Assembly (NCBI GenBank): GCA_013202385.1
Contig: JABMOT010000160.1
Coordinates: 1 to 42,322 of the forward strand
Direction: 5' to 3'
DNA: 42,322 nucleotides
DNA from: Fidelibacterota bacterium
GTDB lineage: Bacteria; Fidelibacterota; UBA8477; JABMPR01
Part shown: positions 8,271 to 17,214 of the stretch, piece after piece
How the letters are laid out: each line of letters opens with the position of its first letter
How positions within the stretch are numbered: position 1 is the stretch's first letter
Notes under the pieces: model-generated
Seen by the model: the letters and a program-made list of their open reading frames with translations, nothing else
What the model was told of the DNA's origin: nothing
The model's database searches: none
Translations under genes and position numbers: made by a program

Positions 8271-8885
8271 TTATCGCGCCATGAAATCCACATATCTATC
8301 CACTTGAAACGGCAAATCCTTCCTCGGAGCTGCCAGTAGTGTTCCCTTTACACCTCTCACCATCATTAATACTTCAGACCAAAGATCCATACCAACCCCA
8401 GCCAAAGGATCATCCAACAAAGCCAACTCAGGTCGCTGAAGCTTTAACCGTGCAATCGCCACAAGTTGCCGTTCCCCGCCGCTCAGAAGCCGACAGGGAA
8501 CCTTCATGCGTCTCCTCAACGATTCGGGCAGTGCATCCTGCAGCCCTTGAAATGCTATTTCTTTGCCCAGCGTCTCAAGCGCCATCCATAGATTCTCCTC
8601 CACGGTCAGGTCATCGAAAAGCCGCCTGTTCTCAGGGAGTATCGCCAAACCCATGGCCACCCGATGCCAAGGCTTCATGTTTCTAAGGTTTTGTCCTAAA
8701 TATAGGATTTCGCCGGAAGCGGGACGCACAACACCCATGATCGCCAACAACACGCTGCTTTTGCCACAACCATTTGGTCCGAGCAGGACTACCGTTTCGC
8801 CCTCATCGACAGAGAAAGACAAATCCCTAACTGCAAGCAGGCTACCATACCGGATCGTCAGGTCTTTTACTTCTAATAGTTTCAT
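8271..8885 (-). CDS. livF: ABC transporter ATPase, LivF-like, shortened
   Basis: This resembles the second ATPase of branched-chain amino acid (HAAT-type) importers. Walker A is at residues 36-44 (GPNGCGKSS), a LivF-type NRRLF follows the Q-loop region (about 87-91), and the signature is LSGGERQ (134-140). At 204 residues it is shorter than the usual ~235. Two ATPase residues are unusual: Walker B reads LALLDDP, with aspartate replacing the catalytic glutamate at 159, and the H-loop region reads LLAAPRKD with no histidine. It may be weakly active, relying on the partner ATPase fused to the permease. Its ATG overlaps the upstream stop as ATGA. Confidence 0.85.
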   Translation of the reverse strand: MKLLEVKDLTIRYGSLLAVRDLSFSVDEGETVVLLGPNGCGKSSVLLAIMGVVRPASGEILYLGQNLRNMKPWHRVAMGLAILPENRRLFDDLTVEENLWMALETLGKEIAFQGLQDALPESLRRRMKVPCRLLSGGERQLVAIARLKLQRPELALLDDPLAGVGMDLWSEVLMMVRGVKGTLLAAPRKDLPFQVDRYVDFMAR

Positions 8886-10777
8886 GCTGTCCTGCCGCCC
8901 TCTGTTTTGTCCGAATGAGCTTCAGACACGACCTTCCCCTGTTCCAATCTCAGCAAAGAGTCAACTAACCCATACAGCGCTTCTATATCGTGTTCAGCCA
9001 CTACGATACAGGCAAGCTGCGCTTCACGCCGCAGCATGCTGCAAAGAGCCGGGATATCATCGTGTGGCACGCCTACAAACGGCTCGTCCAGAACAAGTAC
9101 TCGAAGTGGCTCAGCGGCCAAACACCTAGCCATTTCAATGCGGCGTCGATTACCGAAGCTGAAGGTAACCGCAGGATCATTCTCGCGCGGACCGAAGCGA
9201 TCCTCACCAAAAAGTACCAACATTGTACGGCCGCGCGTCACAATCTTTCCTTGTTCGAGCCGTGCGGAATGGAGACCCAGAACGGCAGCAAAGATGCTCA
9301 CGCGCCCGCATGTATGCGATCCGACCATTGCGTGCTCCAAAACGGAAAGCCTCTGGAATAGGCGCGACTCTTGGAAGGTCCGCCGTATCCCGGTACGCGC
9401 TACGTGCCATGGTTCCAGCCCCTCAATCCTTCTTTCCCCAAGCTTCACCATACCACTGCTTGGTTTCAAGAATCCGCTGAGCATGTCCAGTGTAAGAGTT
9501 TTCCCACTTCCGTTGCGGCCAACCAACCCTATCCCCTCACCGCTGCATACGGTCAAACTCACATCGGAAACTGGCTCGAAAGCACCAATGGAGTAACGAA
9601 GTTCGTGCGCAGTAAGCTCAATGTTCATTTTCCGGTCATCTGCTCTATCACTTGGATGATTTGTTCTTGCGTACGCCAACGGTCGTTGTGGAAGCAATCC
9701 CTGCGAGCGCAGTCGTAGTAGAGCAAGCAAGGCGATTCCAAAGATCAGCAATCGGGCATAAGGTGCGATCTGGAGCTGTTCAGGAAGTAACCAAACCACT
9801 GCGGCAGCCATCGGCGGACCTGCCAGGCCACCCCTACCGCCAAGCATTACTGCGCTTACGATCATCACAGATTCCATCAGCCCGAAGTTCCCCGGTGCAA
9901 TGTACCGCTGCACATGCGCATAGGCGCCGCCCGCCACACCTATCAAAAATCCACTCAGCACAAAGGCAAGTAAAACAAGTCGAGGTGGGGATATTCCACA
10001 TGACACTGCAGCCACCTCATCATCCCCCAAAGCAATCCATGCGCGCCAGAATCGCGAGCGTCGCAGATTTCGCAGCATCAACCAGACTGTGATGACAATT
10101 AAGAAGCTCACTAAAAAGTCTGCCCGGCGTGGTGTACCACCCAACGGTAACACTTGGCCCCAAGGAGTGATCCCGCCAAAGCCATCTGGACCGCCCAAGC
10201 GTCCCCAACTATTCACCATTACCGCATGAATTACGATGGTTGCGGCCAAAGTTGCCATCGCAACCTCGTTTCCCCGCATCCTTATTGTTGAGAGCCCCAA
10301 CAACGCACCGAACAATGTCCCGGCCATCGCACCGGCAAGAACACACAGAAGAGGGTGCCAGCCATAAAACGCACTGAGGGATCCGCCGGCTTAGGCGCCG
10401 ATACCCATGACTGCCGCCGCAGAGATATCCACGAAACCAAGAAGTCCCGTTGTCAGATTGTTCGCCATTGCCACAACAGCATAGAGACAGGCAAGAGCAG
10501 CAAGCAGCAGGGCATATGGGGAATTACGGAACACAAGTAGGAAAACCACACCGAAAACCGCCATCATCAGTGGCGTCCCATGTCGTTCGACGATACTTAT
10601 TGAAGTGGCATCAAGTGGGCGGAATATGCCTAACAAGACGAGAATTCCTGAAAGAAGTAGCAGACCAAGCCATAGAATGGTCGAGTCTCGTGACGCTGCC
10701 AGCAATGCCAGCATCACAAGGCCAACCGCCAATTGGCCAAGTGCCCATGCTACTCCTCCTGGACGTCGTCCGATCAT
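8882..10777 (-). pseudogene. livM-livG: Fused LivM permease-LivG ATPase, interrupted by an in-frame UAA
   Basis: A single frame encodes a LivM-type permease followed by a LivG-type ATPase, broken by one UAA at 10391-10393. Before the stop the protein ends AAAVMGIGA. After it the same frame continues AGGSLSAFYGWHPLLCVLAG into further membrane segments. LivM proteins normally read GIGAY here, so the stop replaces the tyrosine codon by one base change. The ATPase part has Walker A GRNGSGKT, a divergent signature FSFGNRRR, Walker B LVLDEP and an H-loop VAEHD, all present. The start chosen is the ATG at 10777, overlapping livH as ATGA; 10810 is an alternative. An internal restart at 10327 could make a shortened fusion. 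Nonsense mutation, readthrough and sequencing error are all possible. Confidence 0.8.
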
Positions 10778-11703
10778 AACACGGACTTTCCGTCTCGCCG
10801 ACGCGCCCAAGAAACGCCACTCTCATGACGAAACATGCCCAGTATTCCCTGTGGTCGCCAGGCCAGAGTTCCGATGAGTAGACCAAATACGACTACATCT
10901 CGCCAAAGGCTACCTCCCGGGAGCCAACGTCCGGCGGTAATCTCAAACAGAGCTAGCAGAAACCCACCCAGGAGCCCCCCGTAGCTGGAATGGATTCCAC
11001 CAATTGCAGCGGCTGCGAAGCCACGCAAGCCCAAGCCAAGACCAATGTCGTACCTTACCATCCCATAGCACATACCGTGAAGGCATCCCGCAAAGCCAGC
11101 AAGGGAACTCGCCAAAGCAAAGGCTATCACCATGGATCTATCAACGTTGATGCCCATCAAAGCCGCAGCTGTGGGATCTTGGGCCACCGCACGCAGTTTT
11201 CGCCCTAAGGCTGTACGCATTACAATCAGTACAACTGAAATTGATGCAACTACCAGCAGAATCACTGTCAAGGCTTTCGACACCCGTATTCCTGGCCAGG
11301 CAAGGTACAGCCCTTCAAAGGGATCGGGGAATGGATGTGGATTCGCACCGTTGGGCCACATTACAGCAAGTCCTTCACGCAGAATGATCGAGACGGCTAC
11401 AGATGTTAAAAGTAACACGAAAGGTTGCCTTCCCCGGATACCCCGAAATGCAACAACCTCAACTACCGCTCCTAATGCACCTGTAACCGCAACCGCGACA
11501 CTCAGCATGATTGCTGCGGCAATGGGACCTGGCAACCCACCGAGTAGTCCACTAACAGCCAACGCAGCAAATGCACCCATCGTAAGGCTCTCGCCATGTG
11601 CCAGATTAATGAGACGCAGTGCGCCGAAGTAAAGTGAGAAGCCGACCCCTAGAGCAGCATAGAAGCTCCCGAGCAGAAGTACATCTAGCAACCAGTCAGG
11701 CAT
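10774..11703 (-). CDS. livH: Branched-chain-type ABC transporter permease LivH
   Basis: This 309-residue integral membrane protein has the LivH hallmarks: LLLGSFYAALGVGFSLYFGALRLINLAHGE near the start (about residues 9-38, in two hydrophobic stretches), RTALGRKLRAVAQDPTAAALMGI in the cytoplasmic loop that contacts the ATPases, and GGIHSSYGG near the C terminus. It forms the inner-membrane channel with LivM. Family members import branched-chain amino acids, but related ones carry urea, amides or aromatic acids, so the substrate is open. It lies 59 bases after the binding-protein gene and overlaps the next gene by four bases. Confidence 0.9.
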   Translation of the reverse strand: MPDWLLDVLLLGSFYAALGVGFSLYFGALRLINLAHGESLTMGAFAALAVSGLLGGLPGPIAAAIMLSVAVAVTGALGAVVEVVAFRGIRGRQPFVLLLTSVAVSIILREGLAVMWPNGANPHPFPDPFEGLYLAWPGIRVSKALTVILLVVASISVVLIVMRTALGRKLRAVAQDPTAAALMGINVDRSMVIAFALASSLAGFAGCLHGMCYGMVRYDIGLGLGLRGFAAAAIGGIHSSYGGLLGGFLLALFEITAGRWLPGGSLWRDVVVFGLLIGTLAWRPQGILGMFRHESGVSWARRRDGKSVL

Positions 11704-11762
11704 ACGCTATAAAATCTCTACGGATTGGGTCAACTCGTTCTTGATCGCAGTGATCGTTGAAC

Positions 11763-12950
11763 CTACGGCTCTTCTATTGGCACAATGGTTCCGTTATCAT
11801 TGACATTGTGGGTAGCCTCCCAGCGCCCGTTTTTCACAGCATAGAAACAGAACATCTTTAGGTTCATCTCACCGTTGTCGGCAAATGTGAGTGGCCCGAA
11901 GGCAGTGTTAAAAGTTCCACTGTGTAAAGCCTGAATAAGCCCTGCGTGTGAAATACTGCCACGAGTTAGGGCTGCTGCTGCAACTTGTCCAGCAACATAA
12001 CCAAAAGGTCCAGCAGATTCATAAGGGTCGTCGAAACCTGCTGCTGTATAGGCATTCTGGAAGGTCTTACCCCCTTGCAAATCCTCGAGGGGGGGAAGTG
12101 GGAAGATCGCCATTGTTCCCTCCGCCGCCGATCCAGCATTCTTCAGAAAAGTGTCATAGAAAATCCCAGAAAACCCGACTGTTGGAATTGTGATGTTTCT
12201 TTCTGCCATCTGCCTGCGAAGAAGTGCCCCCTCCGCAGCCATACAACCGAGCACAATCACATCGGGAGCTGCTGCCTCCACTCGTGCCACAACTGCCGAA
12301 TAATCAATATCACCTACCATGAAACCATCCTTCCCCGAGAAAGACCTGCCAGTTTCTGCCAGATTCTTCTCTAGAGCGCCAATCAATCCCTTGCCGAAGG
12401 CAGAATTGTCATGAATGGCATAAATACGCTCGGCCTGTCTCGTTTCGACCAGGAACTTCGCCATGTAGGCAGCCTGCTGGATATCCGTATTGCAAGTGCG
12501 GAAAATTTCTTGGTACCCCTTGGCCGTCACACCAGAATTCACTGCCGCTGGTGTGATCATGGGCATACCGGCTTCATGAAAAACATCCACTGTTGCCAAG
12601 GCACACGGCGAATTAAAGTGCGCGATGGCTAAGGCTATTTCATTGTCCGATGTGGTCCGCTGCGCCGCTGATATTGCCGTTTCAGGTTTAGAGCCATCGT
12701 CCAGCATGACCAGCTCGACCTCAAGGCCACCTGCCCTTAGATCTTCAGAAGCTTGATCAAAGGCTAGCTGTACACTATTCGCACAACCACGCCCAATCGC
12801 TGCCTGTGGACCTGTTAGAGGGAAAACCACGGCCACCTTAACCTTCGTTACACCTTTCGTAGCATTTTCCTCAGAGCCTGGATTGACCAGTACCATCGCC
12901 ACAACAATGATTACAACCACTGCTAAAAGTCCGATTAAATTCCTCTTCAT
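11763..12950 (-). CDS. livJ: Periplasmic ligand-binding protein of a branched-chain-type ABC transporter
   Basis: This 395-residue receptor-family protein begins with a basic N terminus and one strong hydrophobic segment (residues 5-23), which acts as a signal or anchor. The periplasmic-binding-protein type 1 domain has VAVVFPLTGPQAAIGRG, AAQRTTSDNEI, GMPMITPAAVNSGVT, and FGKGLIGALEKNL. It delivers substrate to the LivH/LivM channel. A strong ribosome site (GGAGG...GAGG) lies just upstream of the ATG. It is the first gene of the block, so the operon promoter should be in 12951-13263. The ligand is not readable from sequence; the liv name reflects the family only. Confidence 0.9.
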   Translation of the reverse strand: MKRNLIGLLAVVVIIVVAMVLVNPGSEENATKGVTKVKVAVVFPLTGPQAAIGRGCANSVQLAFDQASEDLRAGGLEVELVMLDDGSKPETAISAAQRTTSDNEIALAIAHFNSPCALATVDVFHEAGMPMITPAAVNSGVTAKGYQEIFRTCNTDIQQAAYMAKFLVETRQAERIYAIHDNSAFGKGLIGALEKNLAETGRSFSGKDGFMVGDIDYSAVVARVEAAAPDVIVLGCMAAEGALLRRQMAERNITIPTVGFSGIFYDTFLKNAGSAAEGTMAIFPLPPLEDLQGGKTFQNAYTAAGFDDPYESAGPFGYVAGQVAAAALTRGSISHAGLIQALHSGTFNTAFGPLTFADNGEMNLKMFCFYAVKNGRWEATHNVNDNGTIVPIEEP

Positions 12951-13263
12951 TACCTCGCTCCTCCTTATATTTTTAACTCAGGTACTGTTGCTTAAACGCC
13001 ACTAGGTCTGACTTGATATGCCTCCTGTAAGGTTTTTCAAAGTGTTTCTAGTACTTCTTTAATGCTTTTTGAACTAATTTGGTCCAAAGTTAAGGGAGAC
13101 ATGTACGGACTCCAATCCATTTGCTTAATTCGAGTCCACTGGGAATTCCAAACAAACAAGAACACCATATTCCCCTCCTCATGCCTCTATCAAATATTTT
13201 GTATTAACCTACGCCTGCCCACAACTTCATCAACATTTTCAGATGAAAAGGTGAATGAACTCT
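12951..13263. other. Non-coding gap upstream of the liv block
   Basis: This 313-base AT-rich gap separates the Fic gene from the transporter genes, both on the minus strand. It should hold the promoter of the liv block and the end of the Fic upstream region. I see no convincing -35/-10 pair, riboswitch fold, repeat or small gene in it. Confidence 0.5.
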
Positions 13264-14247
13264 TCAAGTTTTCCTAATCCGGTATTTCTGCTTCGGACTC
13301 CGTGGACTATCCGGGTCTTGCATCTCAACCAATTTCGCCATCAATGCAGGATTCAGATAATTTTCCCGGAAGGTCTGGCGATGTGACATTCCTAGTTTGT
13401 CCATGAGTTCCTGCGTGCTCCACCACTGATCTCCCATGACAGTCAGCAGCGACCTTACTTGGCCGGTTACTTGGCCGGTTACTTGGCCGGTACTCATAGC
13501 TTCTTCCATAGCCATTAGAATGATTTCCAACATGAATTCAATGAATGTAGTACTCTCACCTTGAGAACCGGAAGCTTCCAAAGCGTCATAATACTGCTGC
13601 TGGTGGTCACGAATGATACTTTCAATGGGCAGAGATGCAAAGACAGTCTTGTAATCCTTGAGAAGAAGTGTCTGCCATAGTCGGCCTATTCTACCATTAC
13701 CATCCGTGAAGGGATGAATAAACTCCAGCTCATAATGGAACACGCAGCTAATGATTAGAGGATGAGCATCTGTTTGAGACAACCATTCAAAGAGATCGGA
13801 CATTAATGTTTGGACCTTATTGGCAGGGGGTGCGATATGTATTAAACCTTCAGGTCCCCCCACTCCGACAGCTGACCGCCTGAAAGCACCTGCATCTTTT
13901 AAGATCTCCCCCATAAGCATTTGATGAGCATGCAGTAAATCCTTGACGCTGTATACATCAAAACCATCCAGCTGATCATATACTTGGATTGCACCTTTTA
14001 CTTCAGCAATCTCTCTGGGTGACCCCAGAACACGCTTCCCATCCAGGATGGCAGTTATGCGTTCCTTACCCAGGGTATTACCTTCGATCTCCAATGTCCC
14101 AACAATGGTTCGGATCTTGAATTCTTTCCGAAGCATTGGGGTCATTAGTTTGGGTTCCAACAGCTCGTAGCGAGCAATGGCAGCACTAAGATCACTCACC
14201 AACTTGAGGATCTGTTCAGAGATCCGATATGGAGGTTGATAGCTCAA
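13264..14247 (-). CDS. Fic-domain protein (AMPylase-type) with N-terminal inhibitory helix
   Basis: This 327-residue protein carries the Fic core motif HPFTDGNGRIGR (H178 to R189), which transfers AMP or another nucleotide moiety to a target hydroxyl. TLEIEG (residues 51-56) fits the (S/T)xxxE(G/N) inhibitory motif, N-terminal to the core, as in class II Fic proteins. The C-terminal ~70 residues look like a winged helix (WWSTQELMDKLGMSHRQTFRENYLNPAL). That layout is typical of stand-alone bacterial Fic/DOC family regulators or self-limited AMPylases. Three TGQV repeats (253-264) link the two parts. It is followed upstream by zinc-ribbon and macro-domain genes on the same strand. Confidence 0.9.
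   Translation of the reverse strand: MSYQPPYRISEQILKLVSDLSAAIARYELLEPKLMTPMLRKEFKIRTIVGTLEIEGNTLGKERITAILDGKRVLGSPREIAEVKGAIQVYDQLDGFDVYSVKDLLHAHQMLMGEILKDAGAFRRSAVGVGGPEGLIHIAPPANKVQTLMSDLFEWLSQTDAHPLIISCVFHYELEFIHPFTDGNGRIGRLWQTLLLKDYKTVFASLPIESIIRDHQQQYYDALEASGSQGESTTFIEFMLEIILMAMEEAMSTGQVTGQVTGQVRSLLTVMGDQWWSTQELMDKLGMSHRQTFRENYLNPALMAKLVEMQDPDSPRSPKQKYRIRKT
13456..13491 (-). repeat. Three 12-bp tandem repeats inside the Fic gene
   Basis: Three near-identical in-frame 12-base units (plus strand ACTTGGCCGGTT) encode TGQV-TGQV-TGQV in the linker between the Fic core and the C-terminal winged helix. Because the unit is a multiple of three, gain or loss changes linker length without a frameshift. 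Confidence 0.8.
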
Positions 14248-14333
14248 GAAAGATCCTCAATGGACATTGAATTAATAAATATAAGTATCATGCTTGCTTT
14301 GAATATAAGCCAACCGTTCTTGTTTCCACTCCC

Positions 14334-14651
14334 TCAATCCCACAAGCACACGAGGTCTCCTTTTTTCATCTTTGTTCCACATTTTGGACATGGACGCTTG
14401 GGATCCCAAAAAGCAATCTGTCTGCCTTTACATTTTGGACAGACCTCCCCTTTAGCTGCAGATTCATGATCGTGGCGACTTATATCTTCACTCAGATCCT
14501 GAGTGAATCTGTCTGTAAAAATCTCAAAGACATTGTGGCAACTCTGGCAATAGTGTGTCCTATAGAATCCTTTCATGCCCCAGTCTTCTCCAATACCGGA
14601 TTCCAGAGTATGCTGGCATTTGGGACAACAGAATTCGTATTTACTACCCAA
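14334..14651 (-). CDS. Small zinc-ribbon protein
   Basis: This 105-residue protein has three CxxC-type knuckles: CCPKC (residues 8-12), CQSC (35-38) and CPKC (73-76), then CPKC again (88-91). It therefore has two rubredoxin-like zinc ribbons. Such small proteins bind nucleic acid or protein partners. No catalytic motif is visible. It lies four bases after the macro-domain gene, so they are probably co-translated. Function unknown. Confidence 0.7.
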   Translation of the reverse strand: MGSKYEFCCPKCQHTLESGIGEDWGMKGFYRTHYCQSCHNVFEIFTDRFTQDLSEDISRHDHESAAKGEVCPKCKGRQIAFWDPKRPCPKCGTKMKKGDLVCLWD

Positions 14652-14654
14652 TTA

Positions 14655-15425
14655 CTATTCTCCTCCATCCGGACCATCGTATACAATATTTCCGCTAGTC
14701 TTGTCCACCAGTAATAACCGACTCCCTCCAATATGAGGTCCCTCCCAAACTGTAACATACCAAACCGAGGAGGGATCAGAACTGGATTGATAGATAATTG
14801 TTCCTTTTGGCATCTCAGATACAGACAATTCACCATTAAAACCCTGTCCCATGTATCTGCCAACTATCCTGAGGGCGGTTTCTTTTCCAATTAGGGGACC
14901 TTGCCTCCTATCTTCGAGAACTTGCTTCAAAATGGATTCATCTTTTTCAGAAAACGCAACAAGGTTAATCATTTCTATCCATTCATCATTTTCAAGAAAA
15001 AGGATGATCTCATCAACAGCAATCCTGGATGCTCTCTCCATGGGAAAGCCGTAAATGCCAGTACTAATAGCAGGGAAAGCAATGGTTCTGATCCCACATT
15101 GGGCGGCGAGATTCAGGGATTCTGAATAGCAACTTGCCAATAGAGCCTCTTCATCTTGTTGCCCGTCTTGCCATCTAGGACCAACCGTGTGGATCACCCA
15201 CTCTGCAGGCAATTGGTACCCTTTCGTAATTTTAGCCTGGCCCACCTCACATCCATTCAGCTTCCTGCAGGCTTCCAGGAGCTCTGATCCGGCTGCTCGA
15301 TGAATGGCTCCATCCACACCGCCACCACCAAGCAGACTACTATTGGCAGCATTGACAATGGCATCAACTTTCAGGCTTGTGATATCGGTGTTAATAATTT
15401 GGATGCGATCAAGCAAATTTGTCAT
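14655..15425 (-). CDS. Macro-domain protein (ADP-ribose binding/hydrolase type)
   Basis: Residues 1-170 form a macro domain: [23 protein letters not shown] with the NAAN motif (25-28), the [10 protein letters not shown] loop (33-42), [15 protein letters not shown], and [12 protein letters not shown] contacting the distal ribose. Macro domains of this type bind ADP-ribose and often remove it from proteins or nucleic acids. The C-terminal ~80 residues ([20 protein letters not shown]) form a small beta domain, possibly PepSY-like, of unknown role. The gene is close to a Fic gene, so two nucleotide-modification activities are neighbours. It starts 22 bases after the integrase stop. Confidence 0.85.
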   Translation of the reverse strand: MTNLLDRIQIINTDITSLKVDAIVNAANSSLLGGGGVDGAIHRAAGSELLEACRKLNGCEVGQAKITKGYQLPAEWVIHTVGPRWQDGQQDEEALLASCYSESLNLAAQCGIRTIAFPAISTGIYGFPMERASRIAVDEIILFLENDEWIEMINLVAFSEKDESILKQVLEDRRQGPLIGKETALRIVGRYMGQGFNGELSVSEMPKGTIIYQSSSDPSSVWYVTVWEGPHIGGSRLLLVDKTSGNIVYDGPDGGE

Positions 15426-15447
15426 TTTTTTTAAAGCAATCTATAGA

Positions 15448-16470
15448 TTACGCCTGCGCCACAATCCCATCAACAGGTTTGGGTGGATCAACCTTCAACA
15501 TCTCAGTAATATACTCCGGCGGAAATTTCGTATAAATCATCGTCGTTTTAATATCAGCATGACCCAGTAGCTCCTTCACCGCGACGATATTTTTTGTTTC
15601 CTGCAGTTTCCGCAGAGCATAGGTATGCCTCATTGAATGCAGAGTTTTTTCTATCGGAGGATCTACCTTGTCAGCATATTTCCGAAAAGCATGAGTAATG
15701 GTGTGGGGTTTAAATGGCTCATTGGCAGCAATCTCGTAATGATGTATCAGATCCTCATCAATTGGAATCATACGATCCCGACGGCTTTTGGAGAATTCAG
15801 CCGGTATGATGATAAACCCTCCCTCTCTGTAACTGTGATGGAGCTCGCTCAGCCTCATGCCAGTACCCTCATATACTTTGAGTGTCGAAAGCATTTTGGG
15901 GTTATTCACTTTCGCATAAAGATCATCCAATTCCTGTGGGGTCAAAAACTTTGGTAGTGGTTCATCAACCTTAATTTCTGATGCCTTTATGCGATCAAGA
16001 ACATACCCTTCTTTGTACAACCAGTTCATAAAAGTATTAACAGATCGGATGCGAATGTTGATGGTATTTTCCTTAAGCTTCTTTTTTGTATCTCCAATCT
16101 TCTTTTCATGGAGCATATCCACCATCTTTTGAAAATGCTTTTTTGAAAGTGATTTCACTGGCAGTCTTGGGGAGTTCGCATCAACCAGGTTGTCCAAGGA
16201 TAGTTGGTACGAATTTATGGTGGTCGGTCGTCGTCCATTTAGCTTGCATTCCCTGATGAACCGATTCACTGCATCCTCGAGATCCAGATCTTCCAGCTCA
16301 GCCTCGGTGATCAATCTGGCTTTGAGTAGCGCTTCCTTCTGCTGAAAGACTTGCAGAAATTGCTCAGCCTGTCTCCGGTTCCCTGTTTTAGTGGGGAAAG
16401 TCCTTTCCTTGCAACCAGGAAGGCGAATCCGAACATACCACTTCTGACGTTTTTTTACGAGTGAGGCCAT
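15448..16470 (-). CDS. Tyrosine recombinase (integrase), intact
   Basis: This 340-residue phage/ICE-type integrase has an N-terminal arm-binding region (MASLVKKRQKWYVRIRLPGC), a SAM-like core-binding domain (about residues 65-160) and a catalytic domain. The active site is complete: R206 (GTGMR), K228, H278/R281 (HSMRH), H304 (GHADIK) and Y313 (MIYTK). It is the only intact integrase here and the likely motor for at least one element inserted at tRNA-Arg. It is about 15 kb from the left att repeats and 26 kb from the tRNA, not next to either. Later accretion or loss has therefore reshuffled the island. Confidence 0.9.
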   Translation of the reverse strand: MASLVKKRQKWYVRIRLPGCKERTFPTKTGNRRQAEQFLQVFQQKEALLKARLITEAELEDLDLEDAVNRFIRECKLNGRRPTTINSYQLSLDNLVDANSPRLPVKSLSKKHFQKMVDMLHEKKIGDTKKKLKENTINIRIRSVNTFMNWLYKEGYVLDRIKASEIKVDEPLPKFLTPQELDDLYAKVNNPKMLSTLKVYEGTGMRLSELHHSYREGGFIIIPAEFSKSRRDRMIPIDEDLIHHYEIAANEPFKPHTITHAFRKYADKVDPPIEKTLHSMRHTYALRKLQETKNIVAVKELLGHADIKTTMIYTKFPPEYITEMLKVDPPKPVDGIVAQA

Positions 16471-16512
16471 ACAACCCTGTTCTTTTTAGTTTTGTCAAAA
16501 CCTAACCGCTGA

Positions 16513-16548
16513 AGCAGCGTGTAGAAAGCGTATAAATATTACGCTGCT
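16513..16548. promoter_or_regulatory. Nested inverted repeats upstream of the integrase gene
   Basis: AGCAGCGT (16513-16520) pairs with ACGCTGCT (16541-16548). Inside it, AGCGTA (16527-16532) pairs with TACGCT (16540-16545) around an AT-rich TAAATAT spacer. The arms are mutually exclusive or nested. It lies 43-78 bases upstream of the integrase start, so an operator or attenuator of integrase expression is plausible; a terminator is an alternative. Confidence 0.4.
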
Positions 16549-16652
16549 CGCTCTCGACCAAATTATTATAATTTACTGGGCCCATTCTCTCCTAGCCGTG
16601 AATAATGATTATGCAATTCACTTTTAATATCAAGCCACCAGATAATTTAATA

Positions 16653-16979
16653 TTAGAATGTCTTCTCATCCTTCTGTCCAGTTTCCATTGCCTTGAATAC
16701 TTCTTGGAATCTTTTCATTTGACTATTGCTGTACGGGAGAGGCATCTCTTCATTAAGTTCATCTTCAGACATTCCCTCCTTTTTAGCATTTTCTCTCAGC
16801 CACAATTGTGCAACAGCAAATAGCGCTTCTGCTCGCTCTAACTCCTTGAATACCTGTGCATTTTCAGTCATCAATGATTCCCGAAATTCTTTCTCCTCCT
16901 TTGTGTCGGGCTTTTTTTGTGGCTTATCATGTAAGATTTCAGTTAGAATTCGATCCCTTGTCTTGGCTGATAATGTCAT
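16653..16979 (-). CDS. Hypothetical protein, charged helical
   Basis: This 108-residue acidic and lysine-rich protein is predicted mostly helical (ILTEILHDKPQKKPDTKEEK, then ERAEALFAVAQLWLRENAKK). No conserved domain is recognised. The start at 16979 has a weak GGGGA site nine bases ahead. It stands between the integrase and the broken Smr-like gene on the same strand and may be element-specific. Confidence 0.55.
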   Translation of the reverse strand: MTLSAKTRDRILTEILHDKPQKKPDTKEEKEFRESLMTENAQVFKELERAEALFAVAQLWLRENAKKEGMSEDELNEEMPLPYSNSQMKRFQEVFKAMETGQKDEKTF

Positions 16980-17214
16980 TTTTATATTCCCCTATTCTCT
17001 ATGCTATGCTTCCATCCCCCTCAAGCAATTCCGGCTTTGCTAAATGCTAACTTTATTCAGAGCAAACCAACGTGATTGTGTGAAAGATATAAACAATTTG
17101 CTAGCATATAAAGTGATCAAAACTACAATATCTATTAAATCAAGTGCAGCAATCATCCAGCTGATCAATCGGTTCTCCTCTTGTCCCATGCGCTCAATTC
17201 AATATGGGGGATGG

